DNA of 64,000 bases. Origin: Actinomadura flavalba DSM 45200. Its GTDB lineage: Bacteria > Actinomycetota > Actinomycetes > Streptosporangiales > Streptosporangiaceae. The notes under the pieces are model-generated. The model did not search any database and was not told the DNA's origin. It saw only the letters and a list, made by a program, of their open reading frames with translations. Of this stretch, positions 17,413 through 26,272 are shown piece after piece. The first letter of the stretch is position 1. The number at the start of each line of letters is the position of its first letter. The DNA lies in contig NZ_KB894099.1 in NCBI RefSeq assembly GCF_000374305.1, positions 174,963 through 238,962 on the forward strand. Direction: 5' to 3'. The position numbers and the translations under genes were made by a program.

Positions 17413-19257
17413 CTATTCGACCGTGACGGACTTGGCCAGGTTGCGGGGCTGGTCGACGTCGTGGCCCTTGGCGGTGGCCAGCTCGCACGCGAACACCTGG
17501 AGCGGCACCGTCGCGACGAGCGGCTGGAGCAGCGTCGGCACGGCGGGCACGCTGATCAGCGTGTCGGCGTACGGCTCGACGGACGTGTCGCCCTCCTCGG
17601 CGATCACGATCGTGCGGGCGCCGCGCGCGCGGATCTCCTGGATGTTGGAGACGATCTTGTCGTGCAGGACGTCGCGGGCGCGCGGCGGCACCACGACGAC
17701 GACGGGCAGGTCCTGCTCGATGAGCGCGATCGGCCCGTGCTTCAGCTCACCGGCGGCGAAGCCCTCGGCGTGCATGTAGGCCAGTTCCTTGAGCTTGAGC
17801 GCGCCCTCCATCGCGACCGGGAACCCGACGTGGCGGCCGAGGAACAGCACGCAGTGCTCGTTGGCGAGCGACCGCGCCAGTTCGCGGACCGGTCCCATCG
17901 TCTCCAGGACCTGGTCGAGCTTGTCGGGCATGCCGGACAGCACCTTGATCATGTCGCGGACCTCGTCGCCGAACTTGGTGCCGCGCACCTGGCCGAGGTA
18001 GAGCGCGATCAGGTAGACGGCGACGAGCTGCGTCAGGAACGCCTTGGTGGACGCGACCGCGATCTCCGGCCCGGCGTGCGTGTAGAGGACGCCGTCGCAC
18101 TCGCGCGGCAGCGTCGAGCCGTTGACGTTGCAGACGCCGAGCACCCGGGCGCGCTGCTCGCGCGCGTGCCGGACCGCCATCAGCGTGTCCATCGTCTCGC
18201 CCGACTGGGAGATCGCGATGACGAGCGTCGACCGGGTGAGGATCGGGTCGCGGTAGCGGAACTCGTGCGCCAGCTCCACCTCGCACGGCAGGCCCGCCCA
18301 GTGCTCGATGGCGTACTTGGCGATGAGGCCCGCGTGGTAGGCGGTGCCGCAGGCGACGATGACGACCTTGTCGATCTCGCGGAGCTGCGCGTCGGAGATG
18401 CGCATTTCGTCGAGGGTGAGGCGCCCGTCGGCGCCGATGCGGCCGAGCAGGGTGTCGGCGACGGCGCGGGGCTGCTCGGCGATCTCCTTGAGCATGAAGT
18501 AGTCGAAGCCGCCCTTCTCGGCAGCGGAGACGTCCCAGTCGACGTGGTACTCGGTGACGTCGGCGGGGGCGCCGGAGAAGTCGGTGACGACGACGCCGTC
18601 GGCGCGCAGCTCGACGACCTGGTCCTGGCCGAGTTCGATCGCGTCGCGGGTGTGGGCGATGAACGCGGCGACGTCGCTGGCGAGGAAGTTCTCCCCGTCG
18701 CCGCGGCCGACGACCAGCGGCGAGTTGCGGCGGGCGCCGACGACCAGATCGGGCTCGCCGGTGTGCACGGCGACGAGCGTGAAGGCGCCCTCCAGGCGCC
18801 CGCAGACGCGGCGCATCGCGTCGGCCAGGCCCGCACCGGCCTTGACCTCGTCCTCCAGGAGGTGCGCGACGGCCTCGGTGTCGGTGTCGGACGTCAGCGT
18901 GTGCCCGTTCTCGGCGAGTTCGGCGCGGAGCGCGGCGAAGTTCTCGATGATGCCGTTGTGGATCACCGCGACGGTGCCGGAGCAGTCGGCGTGCGGGTGC
19001 GCGTTGGTGTCGTTGGGGGCGCCGTGCGTCGCCCAGCGGGTGTGCCCGATGCCGGTGGACGCGGCGGGCGGCGGCGCCTCGTCCAGCGCCTTGCGCAGGT
19101 TGACGAGCTTGCCCGCGCGCTTCTCGACGGCGAGTTCGCCGCCCGCGACCAGCGCGACGCCGGCCGAGTCGTAACCCCGGTACTCCAGCCGCGCGAGACC
19201 CTCGACGACGACGTCCAGCGCCGGCTGCCCACCGACGTACCCCACGATTCCGCACAT
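17413..19257 (-). CDS. glmS: Glutamine-fructose-6-phosphate aminotransferase (isomerising)
   Basis: A 614-residue enzyme making glucosamine-6-phosphate, the first step to UDP-GlcNAc. The start MCGIVGYVGG exposes the N-terminal catalytic Cys of the glutaminase domain. Two SIS domains follow (SQSGETMDTL motif), and the protein ends PRNLAKSVTVE as in the family. The frame is open further upstream, but Cys must be residue 2. A TAGGCT element ends 7 nt before the ATG, so a leaderless transcript is possible. It is divergent from coaA. Confidence 0.98.
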   Translation of the reverse strand: MCGIVGYVGGQPALDVVVEGLARLEYRGYDSAGVALVAGGELAVEKRAGKLVNLRKALDEAPPPAASTGIGHTRWATHGAPNDTNAHPHADCSGTVAVIHNGIIENFAALRAELAENGHTLTSDTDTEAVAHLLEDEVKAGAGLADAMRRVCGRLEGAFTLVAVHTGEPDLVVGARRNSPLVVGRGDGENFLASDVAAFIAHTRDAIELGQDQVVELRADGVVVTDFSGAPADVTEYHVDWDVSAAEKGGFDYFMLKEIAEQPRAVADTLLGRIGADGRLTLDEMRISDAQLREIDKVVIVACGTAYHAGLIAKYAIEHWAGLPCEVELAHEFRYRDPILTRSTLVIAISQSGETMDTLMAVRHAREQRARVLGVCNVNGSTLPRECDGVLYTHAGPEIAVASTKAFLTQLVAVYLIALYLGQVRGTKFGDEVRDMIKVLSGMPDKLDQVLETMGPVRELARSLANEHCVLFLGRHVGFPVAMEGALKLKELAYMHAEGFAAGELKHGPIALIEQDLPVVVVVPPRARDVLHDKIVSNIQEIRARGARTIVIAEEGDTSVEPYADTLISVPAVPTLLQPLVATVPLQVFACELATAKGHDVDQPRNLAKSVTVE

Positions 19258-19399
19258 GGCGGCCAGCCTATGTCGTCGCCGGGGTGTTTCCCACACGGCC
19301 CGCCCGGACGCTTGCCGATCAGTGACATCGACCACACGCGACCGTGGCCCCGGGCCTGACATGCGCGCGCCGGGTCCGCCGTCGTGCCAGGGTTCCGTT

Positions 19400-20329
19400 A
19401 TGACCGTCGACGTGCCGGGCCTCTATGCGGACGTGTCACGCGAGGCGTGGCGGGACCTGGCGGCCGGAACGCCGCTGCCCCTCACCGACGCCGAACTGAC
19501 GGCGCTGCGCGGCCTCGGCGAGCCGATCGGCCTCACCGAGACCCGGGAGATCTACCTGCCGTTGGCGCGGCTGGTGAGCTCGCTGCGCGACGCGAACGGC
19601 GGTGTGCACGGCGCCGTCGCCGCGTTCCTCGGCGAGACGGCACGGCCCGTGCCGTTCATCGTGGGCGTGGCGGGCAGCGTCGCGGCCGGGAAGTCGACGG
19701 TGTCGCGGCTGCTGCGGACGCTGCTGGCGCGCGGCCCCGGCAACCCCGCGGTCGACCTGGTGACGACCGACAGCTTCCTGTACTCCAACGCGGAGCTGGC
19801 CGGGCGCGGGCTCGCGGACCGCAAGGGGTTCCCCGAATCGTACGACCGGCGGGCGCTGGTGCGGTTCGTCGCGTCGGTCAAGGCCGGGGCGCCGGAGGCG
19901 GCCGTGCCCGTGTACTCGCATCTGGCGTACGACATCGTGCCGGGGGCGCGGCACGTCGTGCGGCGGCCCGACATCCTCATCGTCGAGGGCCTGAACGTGC
20001 TCCAGGCGCCCGCGCCGGGGCGGCTCGGCATCGCGGACCTCTTCGACTACTCGATCTACGTGGACGCCCGCATCGAGGACATCCGCCGCTGGTACATCGA
20101 CCGCGTCTTCGCGCTGCGCCGCACCGTCTTCGCCGACCCGCGCTCCTACTTCCACCGCTACGCCCACATCGACGAGGACGAGACGGCCGCGTTCGCCCAC
20201 CGCGTCTGGCGCGACGTCAACGAGGTCAACCTGGTCTCCAACATCCTGCCCACCCGCGAGCGCGCCCGGCTCGTCCTCGCCAAGGACCGCGACCACGCCG
20301 TGCAGCGCATCCGCCTCCGCCGCGTCTGA
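19400..20329 (+). CDS. coaA: Type I pantothenate kinase
   Basis: A 309-residue kinase that phosphorylates pantothenate, the first committed step of CoA synthesis. P-loop GSVAAGKS (92-99), the VTTDSFLYSN segment, the FPESYDRR loop and VEGLNVLQ are all family landmarks. ATG at 19400 gives the normal length; the longer open frame upstream overlaps the glmS promoter region. It is divergent from glmS and ends only 3 bp from the convergent ABC permease gene, leaving no room for a separate terminator. Confidence 0.97.
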   Translation: MTVDVPGLYADVSREAWRDLAAGTPLPLTDAELTALRGLGEPIGLTETREIYLPLARLVSSLRDANGGVHGAVAAFLGETARPVPFIVGVAGSVAAGKSTVSRLLRTLLARGPGNPAVDLVTTDSFLYSNAELAGRGLADRKGFPESYDRRALVRFVASVKAGAPEAAVPVYSHLAYDIVPGARHVVRRPDILIVEGLNVLQAPAPGRLGIADLFDYSIYVDARIEDIRRWYIDRVFALRRTVFADPRSYFHRYAHIDEDETAAFAHRVWRDVNEVNLVSNILPTRERARLVLAKDRDHAVQRIRLRRV

Positions 20330-20332
20330 CGG

Positions 20333-21049
20333 CTAGTCGGCGGAGGCGACCGTCAGGGAGCGGAGGCGGGTGATGGCCAGCAGGACGCCGGCGACGGTGA
20401 CGGTGGCGAGCAGGGTCAGTGACAGCGGGAGGGAGACCGACGAGTCGATCTGGGAGGCGCCGGTGAGCGCGTCGGCGATGGACAGCGACCACTGCTGGAC
20501 CGAGACCGTTCCGGCGGCGGGGGCGAAGCTGGCGAGCAGCGCCTCCCAGACCAGCGCGTAGATCAGGCCGATCGCGACGGCGTTGCGGCTGGCGACCGCC
20601 AGGGCGGTGAACACGGCCGTGTACGCGACGGCTCCCGCGAGCATGGCGACGGCGTAGGCCGGGACGACGCCCGCCGTGGTGCCGGTGAGGATCAGCCCGG
20701 CGAGCGTCACGGGGACGACCGCGAACCCGACGACGAGCACCAGCGCCACCACGAACTTGGTGATGATCACCGTGCGGCGCGGGACGGGCGTCGTCAGGAC
20801 GTACATGATCTGGCCGTCGTCGATCTCCGGGCCGATGACGCCGGTGCCCGCGATGAGCGCCAGCAGCGGCAGCAGCGTCGCGACGCCGAGGGCCTGCAGA
20901 ACGTTCGCGGAGATGTCGAGGTCGGCGGTGCCGGTGACGCGCAGCAGCAGCGCCAGGACGAGCAGCGCCCCCGGCAGCAGGAACAGCAGCACCGCGCGGC
21001 GGCGCCCCAGCATCGCCCGGAACGTGATCATCGCGATCGTCGAGTTCAT
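20333..21049 (-). CDS. ABC-2 type permease subunit
   Basis: A 238-residue membrane protein with about six helices (LFLLPGALLVLALLLRV, LLPLLALIAGTGVIG, FVVALVLVVGFAVVPV and others). The EIDDGQIMYVLTTPVPRRTVI loop is the ABC-2 coupling motif. It overlaps the ATPase gene upstream by ATGA. It is the last gene of the four-gene ABC operon 23811-20333. Unlike its partner permease it is short and lacks an N-terminal cytosolic extension. Confidence 0.87.
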   Translation of the reverse strand: MNSTIAMITFRAMLGRRRAVLLFLLPGALLVLALLLRVTGTADLDISANVLQALGVATLLPLLALIAGTGVIGPEIDDGQIMYVLTTPVPRRTVIITKFVVALVLVVGFAVVPVTLAGLILTGTTAGVVPAYAVAMLAGAVAYTAVFTALAVASRNAVAIGLIYALVWEALLASFAPAAGTVSVQQWSLSIADALTGASQIDSSVSLPLSLTLLATVTVAGVLLAITRLRSLTVASAD

Positions 21050-21957
21050 CGTGCCACCAGGTAGGAGAAGACGCTTTCCAGGGACTCGTCGGACGGGGCC
21101 ACTTCCCACAGGCGGATGGACGCGTCCCGGGCCAGGCGCGGGAGGAGCCAGGTGAAGCGGGCGAAGTCGACGGCCTCGATCTCGACGCCCTGCGCGGTGA
21201 GGTTGACGCTGCGTGCGGAGCCGTCGGCGATGAGTGCGGCGGCGAGGGCGCGGTCGTCGGTGGAGCGCAGGGTGAAGCGGTGCGGGCGGTCGGTCATGAG
21301 GCGGCGGATCTCGCGGAAGTCGCCGGAGGCGGCGTGCCGCCCGGCGACGATCACCTCGATGTGCTGGGCGAGGCGCTCGACCTCCTCCAGGATGTGCGAG
21401 CTGAACAGGATCGTGCGGCCCTCGGCGGCCATCCGCCGGATGAGGTCCATGAGCTGGAGGCGCTGACGCGGGTCCATGCCGTTGAACGGCTCGTCGAGCA
21501 GCAGGACGGCGGGGTCGTGGACGAGCGCCGACGCCATCTTGATGCGCTGCTTCATGCCCTTGGAGTACGTGCCGATCGAGCGGTCGGCGGCGGGCTGCAT
21601 CTCGACCAGCGCGATCGCCCGCGCGGCCGCCGCGCCTGGATCGGGCAGCTTGTGCAGTTCGGCCATGGCCCGCACGAACCGGCCGCCGGTGAGGAAGTCG
21701 TAGGCGGCCTCGCGCTCGGGGACGAGCCCGAGCGTGCGGTACACGTCGGGGTTGCGCCAGACGGGGGCGCCGTCGAGCGCGACCGTGCCGGACGACGGCT
21801 CCAGGAAGCCGCCCATCATGTGGATGATCGTGGACTTGCCCGCGCCGTTGGGGCCGAGCAGCCCCGTCACGCCGGGCCCGATCGTCATCGAGACGCCGTT
21901 CACGGCGACGACGTTGCCGTACCACCGCGAGACGCCGTCCAGTCTCAGCTCGCTCAC
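21046..21957 (-). CDS. ABC transporter ATP-binding protein
   Basis: 303 residues. GPNGAGKSTI (Walker A), a YSKGMKQRIKMASAL signature variant and VLLLDEPFNGMD (Walker B) are present. Asn-Gly-Met replaces the more usual Ser-Gly-Leu in the D-loop approach. A 90-residue C-terminal regulatory part follows. It partners with the permease at 20333 through an ATGA overlap and starts 49 bp after the upstream permease, in the same operon. Confidence 0.9.
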   Translation of the reverse strand: MSELRLDGVSRWYGNVVAVNGVSMTIGPGVTGLLGPNGAGKSTIIHMMGGFLEPSSGTVALDGAPVWRNPDVYRTLGLVPEREAAYDFLTGGRFVRAMAELHKLPDPGAAAARAIALVEMQPAADRSIGTYSKGMKQRIKMASALVHDPAVLLLDEPFNGMDPRQRLQLMDLIRRMAAEGRTILFSSHILEEVERLAQHIEVIVAGRHAASGDFREIRRLMTDRPHRFTLRSTDDRALAAALIADGSARSVNLTAQGVEIEAVDFARFTWLLPRLARDASIRLWEVAPSDESLESVFSYLVAR

Positions 21958-22006
21958 GCGTCTCCTCCGTCGGTGCGGGCCCTCGTCGCCGGGCGGTCCA
22001 CGGTGC

Positions 22007-22882
22007 TCACGACAGCCCCGCCTTGCGGTACCGGCGGCCCAGGATCGGGATCGCCAGCGCGACGATCGCCACGCAGATCGCCAGCGCGGCGAGGCCGCCG
22101 CCGATGCCGGACGGCGCGCCGAGGGCCGTCAGCTCGGCGCCGAGCAGCCGCACCTGGACGATGTCGACCAGGTTGAACGGCGACAGCAGCCCCAGCCAGC
22201 CGACGAGGGTGAAGTTGGTCCGCGCCTCGGCGATGCCCTGGAGCATCGAGACGAACGCGGTGCTGATCATGTAGAAGGCGATGACGGCCGCGACGCCGAG
22301 CCCGCGCCGCGCCGTGAACGCCGCGATGACCAGACCGAGCGACGCGAGCACCAGCGCGAACACCGCGCAGCCGACCAGGGCCCCGGCGGCTTCGAGCGCC
22401 TGGGTGCCCCGGTCGGGCGTCTTGGCGATGAGCGAGCCGATGTAGAGCGTGATCACCGGCGCGGCCAGCAGGACGAACAGCGCCGTGGCCATCGCGCCGA
22501 GCTTGGCGAGCACGAAGTCCAGGTGGCCGACCGGGCGCGAGAAGTACAGCGGGACGACGTGGAAGCGCAGGTCGCGCGAGGCGAGCACCGGCGCCTGCGT
22601 CGCCAGGAAGATCGCGACGACGACCTGGAGGTAGATCGCGTACGCCGAATAGCGGATCAGCTCGCCGGGCATCTTGGTGGCGACCGCGATGGCGACCGAG
22701 CCCAGCGCGGGCAGCAGCACGATCGCGGCGAGCAGGAACGGCAGCACCTTGGACCGAGCGGGACGGCCGAGCCCCCACGCCGCGCGCAGGTTGTGCAGGT
22801 ACAGCGACCGCCTCACGTAGCCGCGGCCGAGCCGGGGACCGTCGTAGTGGCGGTAGCCGATGTCGTGGATGGCGCTCGTCAT
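22007..22882 (-). CDS. ABC-2 type permease subunit
   Basis: A 291-residue permease. A cytosolic head (HDIGYRHYDGPRLGRGYVRR) of the kind seen in many actinobacterial exporters is followed by six hydrophobic helices and the coupling segment SRDLRFHVVPLYFSRPV. It overlaps the ATPase gene upstream by ATGA, with ATG at 22882. Together with 22879-23811 it forms the first transporter of the operon. The exported substrate is not evident. Confidence 0.87.
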   Translation of the reverse strand: MTSAIHDIGYRHYDGPRLGRGYVRRSLYLHNLRAAWGLGRPARSKVLPFLLAAIVLLPALGSVAIAVATKMPGELIRYSAYAIYLQVVVAIFLATQAPVLASRDLRFHVVPLYFSRPVGHLDFVLAKLGAMATALFVLLAAPVITLYIGSLIAKTPDRGTQALEAAGALVGCAVFALVLASLGLVIAAFTARRGLGVAAVIAFYMISTAFVSMLQGIAEARTNFTLVGWLGLLSPFNLVDIVQVRLLGAELTALGAPSGIGGGLAALAICVAIVALAIPILGRRYRKAGLS

Positions 22883-23811
22883 CGCATCGCTCCCTGGGGC
22901 GGCGCGGGCGGGGGAACCGGCGCGGTGAAGACCTCTTCGATGCGGTGCCGGCGCTGTTCGAGCCGGACCAGGCGCAGGTCGAGGTCGACGACGGTGTCGC
23001 GGATGAGGTCGTAGGTCTGCTCGCCGGCGATCTCGACGGCGAGGACGCGGCCGTCGGGCCGGACGGCGGCGCCCGCGGCGTGCAGCCGTTCGCCGAGGAC
23101 GTCGCGGCCCTCCTCGACCTCGACGACGAGGGTGCCGCTGGCCTCGGTGAACGACGCGACCGCCTGCGAGCGCAGCAGCCGCCCGCCGTCGATGATGACG
23201 ACGTGGTCGCAGACGCGTTCCAGCTCGCCGAGCAGGTGCGAGGTGACCAGGACGCTGATGCCGAACTCGGCGCCGATGCGGCGGATGAGCGCGAGCATCT
23301 CGTCGCGCCCGGCCGGATCGAGGCCGTTGGTGGGTTCGTCGAGGAAGACCAGGCGCGGGTCGTGCACGAGCGCCTGCGCGAGCTTGACCCGTTGCCGCAT
23401 GCCGGTGGAGTAGCCGCCGATGGGGCGGTACCGCTCCTCGTAGAGGCCGACGTGGCGCAGGACGTCGGCGGCGCGCTCGCGGGCGGCCGTGGCGGGCAGC
23501 CCGCTCATCCGCGCCATGTGCACGACGAACTCGGTGGCCGAGACGTCCGGCGGGAGGCACTCGTACTCGGGCATGAACCCGACGAGCGCGCGGATCTCGG
23601 CGCCCTGCCGGGCGATGTCGAGCCCGAGCACCTCGGCGCGTCCGGCGGACGGCGGCAGCAGCCCCAGCAGGATCTTGATGAGCGTGGACTTCCCGGCGCC
23701 GTTGGCCCCGACCAGGCCCACGACACCTGGCTCCACGGCGAACGTGAGGTCGTCCAGGGCGGTCACCCTGGGGAACCTCATCGTCAGCCCTTCGGCGGCA
23801 ATGATCGGCAT
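22879..23811 (-). CDS. ABC transporter ATP-binding protein
   Basis: 310 residues with GANGAGKSTL (Walker A), YSTGMRQRVKLAQAL (signature) and LVFLDEPTNGLD (Walker B), all complete. It is first in the four-gene operon ATPase-permease-ATPase-permease. The C-terminal tail is proline-rich and runs into the ATGA overlap with the permease. About 195 bp separate it from the divergent lipoprotein gene; no firm promoter was identified there. Resistance or bacteriocin-type export is possible, but nothing in the sequence decides. Confidence 0.9.
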   Translation of the reverse strand: MPIIAAEGLTMRFPRVTALDDLTFAVEPGVVGLVGANGAGKSTLIKILLGLLPPSAGRAEVLGLDIARQGAEIRALVGFMPEYECLPPDVSATEFVVHMARMSGLPATAARERAADVLRHVGLYEERYRPIGGYSTGMRQRVKLAQALVHDPRLVFLDEPTNGLDPAGRDEMLALIRRIGAEFGISVLVTSHLLGELERVCDHVVIIDGGRLLRSQAVASFTEASGTLVVEVEEGRDVLGERLHAAGAAVRPDGRVLAVEIAGEQTYDLIRDTVVDLDLRLVRLEQRRHRIEEVFTAPVPPPAPPQGAMR

Positions 23812-24006
23812 GTCCCCGAACCTAGCGGCTCCCGCCCGCCCCGACCTCAGCCTTTCGGCCCTTTCCCCACCGCCTCACGGCCGACTCATCCCGGCCCGTG
23901 ACTGCGACGGAGGTAGGGGCCCCGCACCGTCGCACGTAGCATCGGCGCCCGCGTTATGGCACGTTTAGGGCGCTCGGATGGGGAATGTGTGGGCGCACAG
24001 CGGAAG

Positions 24007-24714
24007 ATGGGTGGGCTTGAGGTGCGGAACGGGCTCCGGTCGCGGACTGTCGCGACGGCACTGGGCGTGGCGGTGGCGTTGACCGGGGTGGCCGGGTGCG
24101 AGGGGGACGTCGGCCTCACCGAGCCGGGGGCGGGCGCGGACGGCGGAGCGCCGAGCGCCAAACCGGCCGGGCAGGACGTGCGGAAGGCGCGCTCGGCGCT
24201 GTCCGGGCTGCGGATCGCGAGCGAGGGGTCGGGGTCCGGGTACGCGCGCACCGAGTTCGGGGTGCGGTGGAAGGACACCGACCGCAACGGCTGCGACCAG
24301 CGCAACGACGTCCTCGCGCGCGATCTGGAGTCCGTCGAGCGGCAGGGCAAGTGCGTCGTCGTCGCCGGGAAACTCGACGACCCCTACAGCGGCAAGTCCA
24401 TCAGCTTCCGGAAGGCCGACGCCGCCGAAGTGCAGATCGACCACGTCATCCCGCTCGCGCTCGCCTGGCGCATGGGCGCCGCGCGGTGGGCCGAGGACAA
24501 GCGGGAGAAGTTCGCCAACGACCCCGCGAACCTGCTGGCCGTCTGGGGCGTGCCGAACCGGCAGAAGAGCGACAAGGGCCCCGCCGACTGGAAGCCGCAG
24601 AAGGCGTTCCAGTGCGCCTACGGCGTCCGCTACGTCCAGGTCGCCGACTCCTACGGGCTGCCCGTCACCCGCGCCGACCACGACGCCCTCCAGGACTTCC
24701 TCAGCCGCTGCTGA
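24007..24714 (+). CDS. HNH-type nuclease lipoprotein (DUF1524-like)
   Basis: About 235 residues. A lipoprotein signal ends in TGVAGC (lipobox Cys about residue 31). The mature part has the DUF1524/HNH signature QIDHVIPLALAW (His about 146), followed by NDPANLLAV and NRQKSDKGP, the usual order of HNH metal and catalytic residues. Homologues are annotated as secreted or surface endonucleases. ATG 24007, ATG 23956 and GTG near 24022 are all possible starts; the signal peptide fits any. It is convergent with glmM over a strong hairpin. Confidence 0.85.
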   Translation: MGGLEVRNGLRSRTVATALGVAVALTGVAGCEGDVGLTEPGAGADGGAPSAKPAGQDVRKARSALSGLRIASEGSGSGYARTEFGVRWKDTDRNGCDQRNDVLARDLESVERQGKCVVVAGKLDDPYSGKSISFRKADAAEVQIDHVIPLALAWRMGAARWAEDKREKFANDPANLLAVWGVPNRQKSDKGPADWKPQKAFQCAYGVRYVQVADSYGLPVTRADHDALQDFLSRC

Positions 24715-24720
24715 CCCGGA

Positions 24721-24749
24721 CCGGGCCGCCCCGCCCGGGGACGGCCCGG
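24721..24749. terminator. Bidirectional hairpin between the HNH lipoprotein gene and glmM
   Basis: A 12-bp GC stem (24721-24732 with 24737-24749, one bulged A) closes a 4-nt loop. It sits 6 nt beyond each stop codon of the convergent pair, so it can serve both transcripts. Confidence 0.75.
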
Positions 24750-24755
24750 AACGTT

Positions 24756-26099
24756 CTACCGCAGCGCGGTGCGGACGACGTCGGCCAGCCGCTCGGCCGC
24801 CGAGCCCGCCTCCTCCTGCGTCGGCGCCTCGACCATGACGCGCACCATCGGCTCGGTGCCGCTCGGCCGGATCAGCACGCGGCCGGTGGTGCCGAGCGCC
24901 GCCTCCTCCGCCTCGATCGCCGCCGACAGCTCCGGCGACGTCTTCACCCGCGTGCGATCGACGTCGCGGACGTTGACCAGCACCTGCGGCAGCCGCGTCA
25001 TGACCTTGGCCAGCTCGTCCAGCGGACGGCCGCTCCGCGCGACCGCCGCGAGCAGGTGCAGGCCCGTCAGCACGCCGTCGCCGGTCGTCGCGGAGTCGAG
25101 CATGATGACGTGCCCGGACTGCTCGCCGCCGAAGTTGTAGCCGTGTTCCTTCATCGACTCCAGCACGTACCGGTCACCGACGGCCGTCTCCACGACGTTC
25201 AGCCCCGCGTCCCGCATCGCGATCTTGAAGCCGAGGTTGGACATCACGGTCGCCACGACGGTGTCGCCCGCCAGCTTCCCGGCCTCGCGCAGCTCCAGCG
25301 CCAGGATCGCCATGATCTGGTCGCCGTCGACGACGTCGCCCGCCGCCGTCACGGCCAGGCACCGGTCGGCGTCGCCGTCGTTGGCGATGCCCGCGTCGGC
25401 GCCGTGCTTGCGGACGGCCTCCGCGAGCGCGTCCAGGTGCGTCGAGCCGCAGCCGTCGTTGATGTTGAGCCCGTCCGGCGCGGCGCCGATCGTGACGACC
25501 TCGGCGCCCGCGCGGCGCAGCGCCTCGGGAGCCACCTCCCACGACGCGCCGTTCGCGCAGTCCACGACGACCTTGAGCCCGTGCAGCGACACCGGCAGCG
25601 TCGTCAGCAGGTGCGCGACGTACTGCTCGACGGCGCCGTGCGCGTCGCGGACGCGTCCGACGCCCGCGCCCGTCGGCGGCGTCCAGTCGGTGCCGAGCGC
25701 GGCCTCGATCCGGTCCTCGATCTCGTCGGCGAGCTTGTAGCCGCTGCGGTCGAAGAACTTGATGCCGTTGTCGGGCGCCGCGTTGTGCGACGCCGACAGC
25801 ATGACGCCGAGGTCGGCGTCGAGCGTGCTGGTGAGGTAGGCGACGGCGGGGGTGGGCAGGACGCCGAGCCGCAGCACGTCCACTCCGGCGGACGCGAGCC
25901 CGGCGACGACGGCCGCCTCCAGGAACTCGCCCGAGGCGCGCGGATCGCGCCCGACCACCGCCAGCGGCCGGTGCCCCTCGAACGCCCCGGCCTCGCCGAG
26001 GACCCGCGCCGCCGCGACGGACAGGTCCATGGCCAGCGGCGCCGTCAGGTCGCGGTTGGCCAGCCCGCGCACGCCATCGGTCCCGAACAGACGACCCAC
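24756..26099 (-). CDS. glmM: Phosphoglucosamine mutase
   Basis: A 447-residue enzyme converting GlcN-6-P to GlcN-1-P, the step after GlmS. The start MGRLFGTDGVRG, the phospho-serine loop MLSASHNAAPDNG (Ser104) and the magnesium loop DGDADR are intact, as is the phosphate-binding RPSGTEPMVRV near the end. It follows rpsI by 173 bp on the same strand, the usual actinobacterial order rplM-rpsI-glmM. glmS lies 5.5 kb away, on the same strand. Confidence 0.98.
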   Translation of the reverse strand: MGRLFGTDGVRGLANRDLTAPLAMDLSVAAARVLGEAGAFEGHRPLAVVGRDPRASGEFLEAAVVAGLASAGVDVLRLGVLPTPAVAYLTSTLDADLGVMLSASHNAAPDNGIKFFDRSGYKLADEIEDRIEAALGTDWTPPTGAGVGRVRDAHGAVEQYVAHLLTTLPVSLHGLKVVVDCANGASWEVAPEALRRAGAEVVTIGAAPDGLNINDGCGSTHLDALAEAVRKHGADAGIANDGDADRCLAVTAAGDVVDGDQIMAILALELREAGKLAGDTVVATVMSNLGFKIAMRDAGLNVVETAVGDRYVLESMKEHGYNFGGEQSGHVIMLDSATTGDGVLTGLHLLAAVARSGRPLDELAKVMTRLPQVLVNVRDVDRTRVKTSPELSAAIEAEEAALGTTGRVLIRPSGTEPMVRVMVEAPTQEEAGSAAERLADVVRTALR

Positions 26100-26249
26100 A
26101 GTTCCACTCCCGGAAAGACGAAAGACCGCGCGAACCCGCCCCCCGGCCGTCGCGTGGTCGAAGCTGGTGTCTACATACCCCCGGAAACGCAGACGAGCCG
26201 CCGCGCCCCCGCGTTCCCGTCCGGCCGAAACCGGATCGGGAAAGCGAGG

Positions 26250-26267
26250 GGCACGACGGCTCGTGCC
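26250..26267 (-). terminator. Small hairpin after rpsI
   Basis: A 7-bp stem (26250-26256 with 26261-26267) with a CGGC loop lies 5 nt after the rpsI stop. It may attenuate rather than end transcription into glmM. Confidence 0.4.
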
Positions 26268-26272
26268 ACGGG

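Noticed and set aside
19258..19399. A glmS ribozyme upstream of glmS
   Set aside because: The gap is only 142 bp, shared with divergent coaA, and shows none of the conserved core. A TAGGCT element only 7 nt before the ATG leaves no room for a leader.
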